Positions 1 through 7,820 of a DNA stretch of 64,000 nucleotides are shown piece by piece (position 1 is the first letter of the stretch; each line of letters opens with the position of its first letter). Source of the DNA: Eubacterium sp. (lineage in GTDB: Bacteria; Bacillota; Clostridia; Peptostreptococcales; Anaerovoracaceae); contig JAETRU010000019.1 of NCBI GenBank assembly GCA_021769965.1, forward strand, positions 26,109-90,108, written 5' to 3'. The position numbers were made by a program, and so were the translations under genes. The notes under the pieces are model-generated. The model made no database searches and was not told the DNA's origin. It saw only the letters and a program-made list of their open reading frames with translations.

Positions 1-1367
1 TCCAGCATTCTCTTTGTACCGATTCTGCAGTAATTACACTTGCCGCAGGATTCCTTCTTGGTGAAGTCCAGGAAGTATCTTGCCATATCTACCATACAGG
101 TATCCTCGTCCATGACGATCATACCACCGGAACCTACAATAGCGCCAGTCTTATTGATGTCTTCATAAGTTACCGGAGTATCGATCAGGTCAGCCGGGAT
201 ACATCCGCCGGAAGGTCCGCCCATCTGGACAGCCTTGAACTGCTTATCCTGCTTGATGCCGCCGCCGATGCCAAAGATGACATCCTTCAGAGGCAGTCCC
301 ATAGGAACCTCTACCAGTCCGCCCTTCTTGATCTTGCCCGCCAGAGCGAATACCTTGGTGCCTTTTGACTTCTCGGTGCCCATAGCGCCGAAAGCCGCGC
401 CGCCGTTAACGATGATCCATGCCACGTTGGCGTAGGTCTCTACATTGTTGATGTTGGTCGGCTGCTGCCAGTAACCCTTCGCTGCCGGGAACGGCGGTTT
501 CAGTCTAGGCATACCTCTCTCGCCTTCCAGAGAAGCGATGAGCGCGGTCTCTTCACCGCAGACGAACGCGCCTGCACCGGCTTTGATGCGAATATCAAAG
601 TCATATCCGCTGCCAAAGATGTTCTTGCCCAGGAAGCCCTTCTCTCTTGCCTGCGCCATAGCGATCTCCAGTCTCTTGATCGCCAGAGGATACTCGGCAC
701 GGCAGTAGATGACGCCTTCTGTTGCGCCCATGGCAAAACCGCCGATGGTCATGCCCTCGATGACGGAGTGCGGATCGCCTTCCAGAACGGATCTGTCCAT
801 GAACGCGCCCGGATCGCCCTCGTCAGCGTTGCAGACTATGTATTTGTTCTTTCCAGGATTACCCTTTGCCGCGTTCCATTTAAACCAGGTCGGGAATCCC
901 GCGCCGCCTCTGCCTCTCAGTCCGGAGACCTTGATCTCTTCGATGACCTCATCCTGAGTCATGGAGGTCACAACTTTCTTTGTCGCCTCATAGCCGCCTA
1001 CAGCCAGATATTCTTCGATCTTTTCAGGATTGATTAGACCGCAGTGACGAAGTACGACTCTCTGCTGTTTCTCAATAAACTGTTTGTCTTCTTCAGAAAT
1101 AGCGAACTCCTCTACCGGCTTGCCGCCTTTCAGGTGTTCCTCTACGATTCTTTCAACTCTGTCCGGCTGTACCTTGACATATCTCGTCATATCGCCGTTA
1201 TCTTCGTAAACGTCGACGATCGGTTCCAGATAGCAGGTTCCTACGCAGCCGGTAAAATCAAGCGTAACGTCAACGCCATGCTTTGCGATCTGCTCTTCAA
1301 ACGCAGCCTGGGTCTTCTTTGCGCCTGTCGCGATACCACAGCTGCCCTGTCCAATAATTACTTTCAT
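1..1367 (-). CDS. hydB: NADH-dependent hydrogenase/dehydrogenase flavoprotein subunit (HydB/NuoF-like), 3' end cut off
   Basis: Flavin and NADH-binding subunit of a soluble NADH-linked complex, most likely an electron-bifurcating [FeFe]-hydrogenase (HydABC), less likely a formate dehydrogenase or Nuo-type complex. 455 residues are visible; the C-terminus lies beyond base 1. Seen: an N-terminal thioredoxin-like [2Fe-2S] domain (C10, C41, C45), the FMN loop GRGGAGFPT (152-160), ADEGDPGAF (181-189), the NADH-binding GEETALIASLEGERG (271-285), and the start of the C-terminal 4Fe-4S motif CGKCNYC (441-447). AGGAGG lies 12 bases before the ATG. It follows hydC by 16 bases, so the two are cotranscribed. 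The catalytic HydA gene would be expected just past the left edge; this is inference. Confidence 0.93.
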   Translation of the reverse strand, partial: MKVIIGQGSCGIATGAKKTQAAFEEQIAKHGVDVTLDFTGCVGTCYLEPIVDVYEDNGDMTRYVKVQPDRVERIVEEHLKGGKPVEEFAISEEDKQFIEKQQRVVLRHCGLINPEKIEEYLAVGGYEATKKVVTSMTQDEVIEEIKVSGLRGRGGAGFPTWFKWNAAKGNPGKNKYIVCNADEGDPGAFMDRSVLEGDPHSVIEGMTIGGFAMGATEGVIYCRAEYPLAIKRLEIAMAQAREKGFLGKNIFGSGYDFDIRIKAGAGAFVCGEETALIASLEGERGMPRLKPPFPAAKGYWQQPTNINNVETYANVAWIIVNGGAAFGAMGTEKSKGTKVFALAGKIKKGGLVEVPMGLPLKDVIFGIGGGIKQDKQFKAVQMGGPSGGCIPADLIDTPVTYEDINKTGAIVGSGGMIVMDEDTCMVDMARYFLDFTKKESCGKCNYCRIGTKRML

Positions 1368-1383
1368 TACTTCAACGCACCTC

Positions 1384-1896
1384 CTAAGCTCTTTCTCTGA
1401 TTTCAGCCAGGATCTGTACTACCTTGTCTTTTGTCAGATTTCCGTAGGTCTCATCTCCGTCGGCACTCTGAATCATCATGACAGGAGCCAGGGAACAGCA
1501 TCCAAGACATGCCACGTTGTTCAGGGTGAACACGCCGTCTTCCGTGGTCTCGCCATCCTGGATTCCCAGATACTCACAGACTGCTTCTTCGATCATCTCT
1601 GAGCCGTTGACATGACATGCCGTTCCCTGACACAGCATGATCAGATACTTGCCGATCGGCTGTAATCTGAACTGTGCGTAGAAAGTAGCCACGCCATAGA
1701 TCTTTGCCGGTTTGATACCGGTGGCCTCAGAAATGTGGTTGATAGTGTCTATGGACAGATATCCATAGATCTCCTGTGCCTTCTGCAGGATCGTGATCAG
1801 GCTTCCAGGCACCTTTGCGTACTGGTCCAGAACAGGCTCGAGTTCCTTGAACTGCTCATTCTGGTTTCCACATCCGCAGCAACATTTTTCACTCAT
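1384..1896 (-). CDS. hydC: [2Fe-2S] NuoE/HydC-like subunit
   Basis: Small electron-transfer subunit of the same complex as HydB. 170 residues, the usual NuoE/HydC size: a helical N-terminal part followed by a thioredoxin-fold [2Fe-2S] domain. The four expected cysteine ligands are present as C89-x4-C94 (CQGTAC) and C130-x3-C134 (CLGCC). The extreme N-terminus carries an extra cysteine cluster (C5, C6, C7, C9) that is not part of the known cluster site; its role is unknown. The start is supported by TAGGAGG about 8 bases upstream. First gene of its operon, behind the promoter at 1962-1990. Confidence 0.95.
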   Translation of the reverse strand: MSEKCCCGCGNQNEQFKELEPVLDQYAKVPGSLITILQKAQEIYGYLSIDTINHISEATGIKPAKIYGVATFYAQFRLQPIGKYLIMLCQGTACHVNGSEMIEEAVCEYLGIQDGETTEDGVFTLNNVACLGCCSLAPVMMIQSADGDETYGNLTKDKVVQILAEIRERA

Positions 1897-1961
1897 TGAT
1901 GCTTCCTCCTATTTGCTTTGTTCTCTATAAAAAGATTTCTTAAACAAAACCTATACGTTTT

Positions 1962-1990
1962 ATTATACTTTTTTTTTGAATCAAAATCAA
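1962..1990 (-). promoter_or_regulatory. sigma-A promoter of hydC-hydB
   Basis: Minus strand: -35 TTGATT (1985-1990), 17-base spacer, perfect -10 TATAAT (1962-1967), about 65 bases upstream of the hydC ATG. Both the match and the spacing fit a vegetative promoter. Confidence 0.75.
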
Positions 1991-1999
1991 TATTTACGC

Positions 2000-2019
2000 T
2001 GTTAAATAAGTTTTTAACA
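2000..2019. promoter_or_regulatory. Inverted repeat TGTTAA-N8-TTAACA just upstream of the hydC promoter
   Basis: TGTTAA (2000-2005) and TTAACA (2014-2019) flank 8 bases immediately upstream of the -35 box of hydC. The half-sites resemble those of the NADH sensor Rex (TTGTTAA-N4-TTAACAA), a known regulator of clostridial hydrogenase genes, but the spacer is four bases too long. It is therefore only a possible redox operator. Confidence 0.3.
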
Positions 2020-2164
2020 AGCTTTATTTATACTTGATTTTCTATTCCATTTTTTAATATATAAAAATATCCCAGAAATTTCATTTTTTCCGAGATATTA
2101 TCTTCCAGCGTCATGTCTATAGTCATAATCACTGACAGATGGTCATGGAAAGCCGCTGCCACGG

Positions 2165-2352
2165 TGATAAAAGTGACAAAAAAACTGAATGCTGTCACTT
2201 TTGACAACGTTTCTGTGAGCAAACTGTGACAAAAGTGACAGATTTTTGAAAATTTATCCATTCTGTCACTGTTCCCTAAGGAATCATAGATTTTTACGCG
2301 GTATTTTTTGCGATTTGTTGACAAAAAACAACGAATAGCAGTTTTTTGTCAC
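2165..2352. repeat. Cluster of six GTGACA/TGTCAC hexamers in the 467-base gap between hydC and the M20 gene
   Basis: The gap 1897-2363 holds no convincing gene. Within it, GTGACA occurs at 2173, 2226 and 2235 and TGTCAC at 2193, 2264 and 2347. AAAAGTGACA (2169-2178) and TGTCACTTTT (2193-2202) form a perfect 10-base inverted repeat around 14 bases; AGTGACAGA (2234-2242) pairs with TCTGTCACT (2262-2270). The boxes lie 270-460 bases upstream of hydC and just downstream of the M20 gene. They may be operators for a distal regulator or RNA hairpins in the 3' region of the hydrolase transcript. A 98-codon frame at 2028-2324 lacks a ribosome binding site and is not called. Confidence 0.55.
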
Positions 2353-2363
2353 GATTCAGGGTT

Positions 2364-3566
2364 TCAGTAACACCCATAACGTCCACACATTGACATCGCG
2401 ATCTCCGCAAAGATCCGCACCCCGTAAAGAAGCGCATCCTCATTAATATTCAGGATCGGGCTGTGCAGGGAACCTGTCTCGCCTGTCTCCTGCGCGCATC
2501 CCAGCATGAACATGGCACCGGAAACCTCCTCCTGATAATAGGCGAAATCCTCTGAACCAAGATGAGGCCTTTCAATGTGATAGACATCATCCTCATGTTC
2601 CAGAACCCGCTCTGCGGCTTCAACAGTCAGTCTGGTAAGAGCAGAATCATTATTGACAGAAGGAAAACCCGGTATGAACTCGATCTCTCCGCTGCCGCCA
2701 AAAGCCTTAGCGGTATGCTCCACGATAGCTTCCATGCGCCTTCGGATCTGCATTTTGTCACTCTTTTCCACGCAGCGTATCATGCCTTTCATCTCTACGC
2801 TGTCCGGAATCACGTTGATAGCCTCGCCGCCCTGTATCTGACAGATCGAAAAGGTAGCCACCTGAAACGGTCCTACATTGTTGCTCAGCACAGAATCCAG
2901 CGCTGTGACCACATGAGAAGCCGCGACGATGGCGTTAACACCTACTTCGGGCTCTGATGAGTGGGCGCTTTTCCCATGAATGTGAATGACAAATTCATCG
3001 TCCGTAGCGGAAAGATGCCCCTCCCGGATGCCAATGGTCCCGCAGGGCAGATCCGGCATCATATGCAGGCCGAAGATTCCTTCTATATCGGGATTTTTCA
3101 GTGCGCCGTCATTGATGACGCATCTTGCTCCGCCGTTGGCCTCTTCTCCCGGCTGAAAGATGAATCGTACAGTTCCGCAAAGGTCGCCGGCCAGAGACTG
3201 GAGAAGCTGTGCCGTTCCAAGCAATACAGCCATATGTCCGTCGTGGCCGCAGCCGTGCATCAGGCCGGCCTTTTCCGATTCAAAATCAAGGCCTGTTTCC
3301 TCCAGGATCGGAAGCGCATCCATATCCGCGCGAAACGCGATAGCCCTTCCAGGTCTTCCTGTCTTAAGATCAGCAAAGACGCCGGTTCCACCGATGTTCC
3401 GCTTCACCTCATAGCCCATATCCTGCAGCTGCCGGGCAATATAGTCGGAAGTGTCGAACTCTTCAAAGGAAAGCTCCGGACACCGATGAAAATGCCTTCT
3501 CCATTGGATCACTTTTTCCTGATTCTGCTCCGCAAGCTCCCTGATCTTCTTTTCTAACTCTCCCAT
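2364..3566 (-). CDS. M20 family metal-dependent amidohydrolase (IAA-amino acid/hippurate hydrolase type)
   Basis: Hydrolyses an N-acyl amino acid or related amide in the cytoplasm; the substrate cannot be read from sequence. 400 residues, full length. Family metal ligands are visible: HGCGHDGH (104-111), EE (141-142), H168 in GLHMM, and a C-terminal LHSP histidine. Start supported by AGAAAGG 9 bases upstream. It follows the cysteine hydrolase by 25 bases and should be transcribed from the same sigma54 promoter (4357-4374), so the two hydrolases probably act on the same nitrogen compound. N-acetyl-diaminopimelate deacetylase is an alternative family member but no lysine genes are near. Confidence 0.85.
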   Translation of the reverse strand: MGELEKKIRELAEQNQEKVIQWRRHFHRCPELSFEEFDTSDYIARQLQDMGYEVKRNIGGTGVFADLKTGRPGRAIAFRADMDALPILEETGLDFESEKAGLMHGCGHDGHMAVLLGTAQLLQSLAGDLCGTVRFIFQPGEEANGGARCVINDGALKNPDIEGIFGLHMMPDLPCGTIGIREGHLSATDDEFVIHIHGKSAHSSEPEVGVNAIVAASHVVTALDSVLSNNVGPFQVATFSICQIQGGEAINVIPDSVEMKGMIRCVEKSDKMQIRRRMEAIVEHTAKAFGGSGEIEFIPGFPSVNNDSALTRLTVEAAERVLEHEDDVYHIERPHLGSEDFAYYQEEVSGAMFMLGCAQETGETGSLHSPILNINEDALLYGVRIFAEIAMSMCGRYGCY

Positions 3567-3591
3567 CGTTCAACCTTTCTAAAGTAATTCC

Positions 3592-4302
3592 CTACAGTGT
3601 TTCCAGTCTTTCCATCAGCTTATCCGTAGTCTCGCAGTTGGCGTAGATGAACTTTGTGCTCTGCAGCGCTTTGTCATGACGTTCCAGGCTCATAGCAGTC
3701 ATTGCGTCTTCGATCATATCCACCTCATAACCCAGGTCAGACAGGTCACGGATAGATGTGCTGACACATTGATCCGTATAGAAGCCGACAACGATGACCT
3801 TGCTGACATGAAGATTTCTCAGCACTCTGTCGATCGGCGTGCCTACGCAGATACCGGAACAGGTCTTGTTCAATATGATCTCGCCGTCCAGAGGCTTTGC
3901 CTCATCACAGAATTCAGACGCCATACCGCCAGGCGGATAGTACATGCCAGCAGAAGAATGCAGTCTGCCCGTGTCTTTCGCATCCGGCAGCAAAGACTGG
4001 ATCCTGATATGGATCGGACGGATACCCTTTTCCCGGCACTTGCCAAGAATTCTCTCTATATTCTTCAGCGCTTTGTTCGTGTTTTCCTCAAGCTGATCCA
4101 GAACCGGCATCAGAGGCTCCACATCCACGCCCATAGCCTTATACCCTTCTACAAAGTATTCCTTAGTCACGCACTTCTGCGCATCGATAATGACCAGCGC
4201 CGTATCCTCCGCGCGAACCGCTACCGGTTCTGCATACACGCCGGCTGCCAGCTGTCCATAATACTGTGCTACAAACTCATTCAACGCTTTATTGTTATCC
4301 AT
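3592..4302 (-). CDS. Cysteine hydrolase of the isochorismatase/nicotinamidase superfamily
   Basis: Amide or carbamoyl hydrolase, 236 residues. The superfamily triad is visible: D40 in ALVIIDAQK, K146 in IILNKTCSG, and nucleophile C179 in GFYTDQCVSTS. The reading frame stays open upstream to 4461, but the ATG at 4302 is chosen because AAGGAGG lies 8 bases before it and because the sigma54 promoter sits inside the longer version. First gene of a two-gene operon with the M20 hydrolase; the divergence from nicotinamidase (no typical metal-site pattern) argues for an N-carbamoyl-type or other amide substrate. Substrate unknown. Confidence 0.85.
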   Translation of the reverse strand: MDNNKALNEFVAQYYGQLAAGVYAEPVAVRAEDTALVIIDAQKCVTKEYFVEGYKAMGVDVEPLMPVLDQLEENTNKALKNIERILGKCREKGIRPIHIRIQSLLPDAKDTGRLHSSAGMYYPPGGMASEFCDEAKPLDGEIILNKTCSGICVGTPIDRVLRNLHVSKVIVVGFYTDQCVSTSIRDLSDLGYEVDMIEDAMTAMSLERHDKALQSTKFIYANCETTDKLMERLETL

Positions 4303-4356
4303 TCTGTTTTCCTCCTTGCAAACTTTGGTGCAGTTTATTGTTCTGTCATAAATATA

Positions 4357-4374
4357 TAGCAAATACCGTGCCAA
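4357..4374 (-). promoter_or_regulatory. Sigma54 (RpoN) -24/-12 promoter of the cysteine hydrolase-M20 operon
   Basis: On the minus strand TTGGCAC (4368-4374), five bases, then TTGCTA (4357-4362), which matches the RpoN consensus TTGGCAC-N5-TTGCW at every defined position. The -12 GC lies about 57 bases before the ATG at 4302. The neighbouring gene on the upstream side encodes a sigma54 activator with an intact GAFTGA loop, which supports function. Confidence 0.92.
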
Positions 4375-4457
4375 AGTATTTCTAAGCGGAGAAGCAGTAA
4401 AACTACCGGTATTCATACAGAAACTTCGCAAAGATCTGCTTTTCCATTCAAAGTTTC

Positions 4458-4500
4458 GCAATATATTGCGGCAATTTATTGCACGATTGCAACTTATTGC
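4458..4500. promoter_or_regulatory. Three tandem GCAA-N4-TTGC boxes: putative enhancer sites for the sigma54 activator
   Basis: GCAATATATTGC (4458-4469, extended to a 14-base perfect palindrome at 4457-4470), GCAATTTATTGC (4471-4482) and GCAACTTATTGC (4489-4500). All share GCAA-N4-TTGC and lie 85-130 bases upstream of the -24 element, the usual position for upstream activator sequences. They fill the gap between promoter and the activator gene stop (4506). Binding by the adjacent Fis-type HTH is inferred. Confidence 0.75.
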
Positions 4501-4505
4501 AATAA

Positions 4506-5798
4506 TTAAATCTCATATTTTTTGCACTTATAATAAAGAGTCCGCAGAGGCAGACCTAAAACCACAGCTGCCCGGTTTTTATCACCGCCGCACTGCTCCA
4601 GCGCCCGCCGGATACAGAATCGCTCTACAGACGCGACCGCTTCATTTATATTCTCCGGCACATCAAAGGTATTTTCCTCCGATGCGCTCTCCGATGTCTG
4701 CACGTTGCCCCCAGCCGGCGTCTTAGGTTTTGCACTTTCTCTTGAAAGGGCCTGAGCGATGTCGCTCTCCTTCAGGCAGACTGAGGCCGGATCCATATTG
4801 ATAAACGCTCTCGAAAGAACGTTTTCCAGTTCTCTGACGTTACCTTTCCATTCCTCTCTTTGCAGCAGTTCTACCGCAGCGTTATCTACATCCTCCACCT
4901 GTCTGCCGTAAAACTCGTTGTATTGCTGCAGCAAATACCTTACGATCAGACCGATATCGCCTTTTCTCTCCCTCAGCGGAGGAATATACAGAGGAAACAC
5001 GTTGAGCCTGTAATACAGATCCTCTCTGAAGCTTCCTTCCTCGACCATTTCTTCCAGCGGTTTATTCGTAGCGCAGATAATGCGCACATCCACCTTGACT
5101 GTTTCCGTTGAGCCTACAGGCATGATCTCTTTCTCCTGTAGCGCTCTGAGCAGTTTTACCTGCATACGGGGCGACACGTCCCCTATCTCGTCCATGAACA
5201 GCGTACCCTTGTCCGCTTCCTGAAACAGGCCCTTTCTTCCTCCCCGAAGAGCTCCGGTAAACGCGCCTTCCCTGTAACCGAACAGCTCGCTTTCCAGCAG
5301 TTCTTCCGGCAGCGAAGAACAGTTGATCTTCACGAATTTCTCATTGCGTCTGGGACTGTTGTTATGGATCGCATTGGCGAAGATCTCTTTTCCCGTTCCG
5401 CTCTCTCCTCTGAGCATGATCGTTGCCGGCGTCATAGACGCAACTCTGGCAGTTTCTATGACCTTCAGCAGCGCAGGGTCTTTCCCTATGATATCCTTGA
5501 ACGTGTACCTGGTCTGGACTTTTCTCAGTTTCTGATTCAGTCTGTCCAGTTCCCGTTTCAACCGTTTTATGTCTGAAATATCATGATAGACAACGATCTT
5601 TCCGATCACTTCGCTGCCATCGCGTATTTCACCGGCGTCAGCCACCAGCTCCGTGCTGCCTCTCCGGATCATTTTTCCATAGGCAGCGTTGGTGAACACG
5701 TTTCTGCCGCTTTGATCCTGAATGCAGATGGCGTCAGCCGCCGCGTCCAGCACAAAACCCGCCTGCGATACGATCGTTTCAATTCTGCTCCTGTTCAT
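4506..5798 (-). CDS. Sigma54-dependent transcriptional activator (PAS-AAA+-Fis HTH)
   Basis: Enhancer-binding protein that opens sigma54 promoters by ATP hydrolysis. 430 residues: a short PAS sensor domain (about 8-75), a coiled linker (77-97), a central AAA+ domain with Walker A GESGTGKE (131-138), the sigma54-contacting GAFTGA (178-183), Walker B TLFMDEIGD near 200-209, the arginine-finger region FREDLYYRLNVFPL, and a C-terminal Fis-type helix-turn-helix (about 400-428). No receiver domain, so it probably senses a small ligand through PAS rather than a histidine kinase. It overlaps the EamA gene by 4 bases (ATGA) and lies just upstream of the operon it presumably controls. Confidence 0.95.
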   Translation of the reverse strand: MNRSRIETIVSQAGFVLDAAADAICIQDQSGRNVFTNAAYGKMIRRGSTELVADAGEIRDGSEVIGKIVVYHDISDIKRLKRELDRLNQKLRKVQTRYTFKDIIGKDPALLKVIETARVASMTPATIMLRGESGTGKEIFANAIHNNSPRRNEKFVKINCSSLPEELLESELFGYREGAFTGALRGGRKGLFQEADKGTLFMDEIGDVSPRMQVKLLRALQEKEIMPVGSTETVKVDVRIICATNKPLEEMVEEGSFREDLYYRLNVFPLYIPPLRERKGDIGLIVRYLLQQYNEFYGRQVEDVDNAAVELLQREEWKGNVRELENVLSRAFINMDPASVCLKESDIAQALSRESAKPKTPAGGNVQTSESASEENTFDVPENINEAVASVERFCIRRALEQCGGDKNRAAVVLGLPLRTLYYKCKKYEI

Positions 5799-6703
5799 CG
5801 GCAGTTTTCCTTCCCTGCTTCTTCCCGTTTCTTTCCTCCAAAGTCGATCTCGGTCACAAACAGTGCGGCTGTCATGATCACAGCCCCCAGATAAGACTTG
5901 GCTGTCAGGACCTCTCCGGCGAAGAAAAACGCCACCACTGCCGCAAACACCGGTTCCAGCGTAAAGATAACGCCTACGTGAGCCGCTGACGTATACTGCT
6001 GCGCAATGGCCTGAATGATGAACGCCAGGCCCGTACAGAACAGCGACAGGAAGATAACGCTTCCCCAGATCCCCGGCGTGGAAGGCAGATGCGGCGTCTC
6101 AAAAAACATCGAAAGCGCCAGCATAAACACACCGGTAACGCCCAGCTGAAATACGCCCAGCTGAAAAGCGTCTACCTCTTCATGAGATACGGCCTTCTCC
6201 GTTAAGATCAGGTCCACCGCATACGCTATCGCGCCCATGATACAGAGAAGATCCCCTTTCAGATTCCCCATATTAATAGAGAAATCATCCTTCAGGGTCA
6301 GAAGCATAATGCCGATCAGACTCATGGTGACAGCGACAGCGATTTTCTTCTGCGGCATCTTTCGCATAAAGATCATCTCTAAGATCGGTACGAAGATCAC
6401 TGTCAGAGCGCAGAGAAAGCCTGAATTGGATAAGGCCGTGTATTTCACTCCAAAAGTGGCCCCCATGTAGACAAATACCAGTGTGAAACCGATCAGCATG
6501 CTGTATCTCAGCGTCATCTTATTCACTGTCCTGAGCCGCTTGAACATGAGCACGCCTGCCACCGCGAACGCGCCGAGAAAACGATACGCATTAAGGGTAA
6601 ACGGCTCCATGTCTGACAGTGATACATCCATCAGATAGTACGATACGCCCCAGCACAGAGTCACCAGTACCAGCATCAGATCTGCCTTCAGTTGTGTCTT
6701 CAT
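5795..6703 (-). CDS. EamA/DMT superfamily transporter
   Basis: Inner-membrane drug/metabolite transporter with about ten predicted membrane segments in two EamA repeats, 302 residues. The ATG at 6703 is preceded by AGGAGG; a longer frame to 6745 has no such signal. Its stop overlaps the start of the sigma54 activator by 4 bases, so the two are translationally coupled. This places the transporter functionally with the hydrolase pair: it may export or import the compound sensed by the regulator. Substrate unknown. Confidence 0.88.
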   Translation of the reverse strand: MKTQLKADLMLVLVTLCWGVSYYLMDVSLSDMEPFTLNAYRFLGAFAVAGVLMFKRLRTVNKMTLRYSMLIGFTLVFVYMGATFGVKYTALSNSGFLCALTVIFVPILEMIFMRKMPQKKIAVAVTMSLIGIMLLTLKDDFSINMGNLKGDLLCIMGAIAYAVDLILTEKAVSHEEVDAFQLGVFQLGVTGVFMLALSMFFETPHLPSTPGIWGSVIFLSLFCTGLAFIIQAIAQQYTSAAHVGVIFTLEPVFAAVVAFFFAGEVLTAKSYLGAVIMTAALFVTEIDFGGKKREEAGKENCR

Positions 6704-6773
6704 ATATCCTCCTACATTCCATTCCGCAGCCCGGCCGCGGTCCATTTCAAAATCTATGATAACGATCCGCAGG

Positions 6774-7820
6774 CTATACTCCCGCGATGAACATTTCCAG
6801 CGCCAGCTGGCTGTCTAAAAGTCCCGTCTTGATCTGCCTGTCCACCTCATAAATAGAGGACAGGATCTTCTTCAGTTTTTCCACAGAAAAGCGATTGGTA
6901 TAGGGGATCATCTTTTTGATCCGGTACTCGCTGCCGCCCAGCCGCTTGTGGATCGACTTCAGGTCCATGCCGTCTTCCCGCATCTGCTTTACCGACAGCA
7001 TCATCTCAAACTGGCTGACAATGGCGCCGATGACCGAAAACGCGTCTCCGCCGCCGTGGAGCATATTATACAGGATCCGAAACGCCTTGTCCTTCTGTCC
7101 GCTGCTGATCCCGTCCAGCATATCAAAGACAAAGGTCTCCATATCGCCGCAGACGACCTCCTCGATGTCCTCTCTGCGGACCGTCTGACCGCCGCAGTGA
7201 GCGATCACCTTCTGAATGTCATTGGCAAAGTGAAACAGCCTGTAATCACTTTCCTTATTGAAATATCCCGTAGCCTCGATAAGCAGGCTTAACGCGGAGG
7301 GGCCTATGTCGATCCCCGCAGCCCGAAACCGCTTCCTGGCAAAGGATGTCAGTTCCGCCCTGTCGATCCTGTCAAAGTCGTAACACTGGCCGTGCTTTTT
7401 CAGCGCAGCGGGAAGCACCGCCGAAGCTTTGATCTCTTCCGATGAGAAGATCAGGATCGTGCCGTCATTGCTTTCGGCAAGATATTCCGCCAGCTTTTTT
7501 ACCTCGTCCTTGCTGTAGCCCTTTGCGCTGTCGCTTAAAAGAGGTGCGAAATCCTTCACCCATACGACCCGGCGCTCAGAGAACATGGAAAAAGTCTCGC
7601 TGGCCTCGATGATCCGGCTGCATGTCACACCGTCTTCGTCTAAGATCTGATAGTCCATAGAAAATGCCGCCGGATTGACGTATTTCTTCACCAAAGTCTC
7701 TACTGCCCACTTTACCAGATACTGTTCCACCCCGTAAAAGAGGAGCACCTTTCCGATCCTGCCCGCCTTCAGATTCTCCGAAAAAACTTTAAAACTGTGC
7801 TTCACCGCTTTTTTGTACAT
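6774..7820 (-). CDS. holA: DNA polymerase III delta subunit
   Basis: Clamp-loader subunit that opens the beta clamp during replication. 348 residues, the usual size, with the N-terminal AAA-like fold (LFYGVEQYLVKWAVE replaces the degenerate P-loop region), the central KASAVLPAALKKHG lid region and the C-terminal collar helices (about 220-345). It overlaps comEC by 19 bases; comEC-holA is a common Bacillota gene order. No alternative in-frame Met nearby would remove the overlap. Confidence 0.92.
   Translation of the reverse strand: MYKKAVKHSFKVFSENLKAGRIGKVLLFYGVEQYLVKWAVETLVKKYVNPAAFSMDYQILDEDGVTCSRIIEASETFSMFSERRVVWVKDFAPLLSDSAKGYSKDEVKKLAEYLAESNDGTILIFSSEEIKASAVLPAALKKHGQCYDFDRIDRAELTSFARKRFRAAGIDIGPSALSLLIEATGYFNKESDYRLFHFANDIQKVIAHCGGQTVRREDIEEVVCGDMETFVFDMLDGISSGQKDKAFRILYNMLHGGGDAFSVIGAIVSQFEMMLSVKQMREDGMDLKSIHKRLGGSEYRIKKMIPYTNRFSVEKLKKILSSIYEVDRQIKTGLLDSQLALEMFIAGV

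Noticed and set aside
1985..1999. Fnr-type site (TTGAT-N4-ATCAA) in the hydC promoter
   Set aside because: The second half reads ATTCAA on the minus strand and the symmetry fails; the bases are better explained as the -35 box.
2028..2324. 98-codon minus-strand frame upstream of hydC
   Set aside because: TTG start with no ribosome binding site, odd composition, and it is built over the GTGACA repeat boxes.
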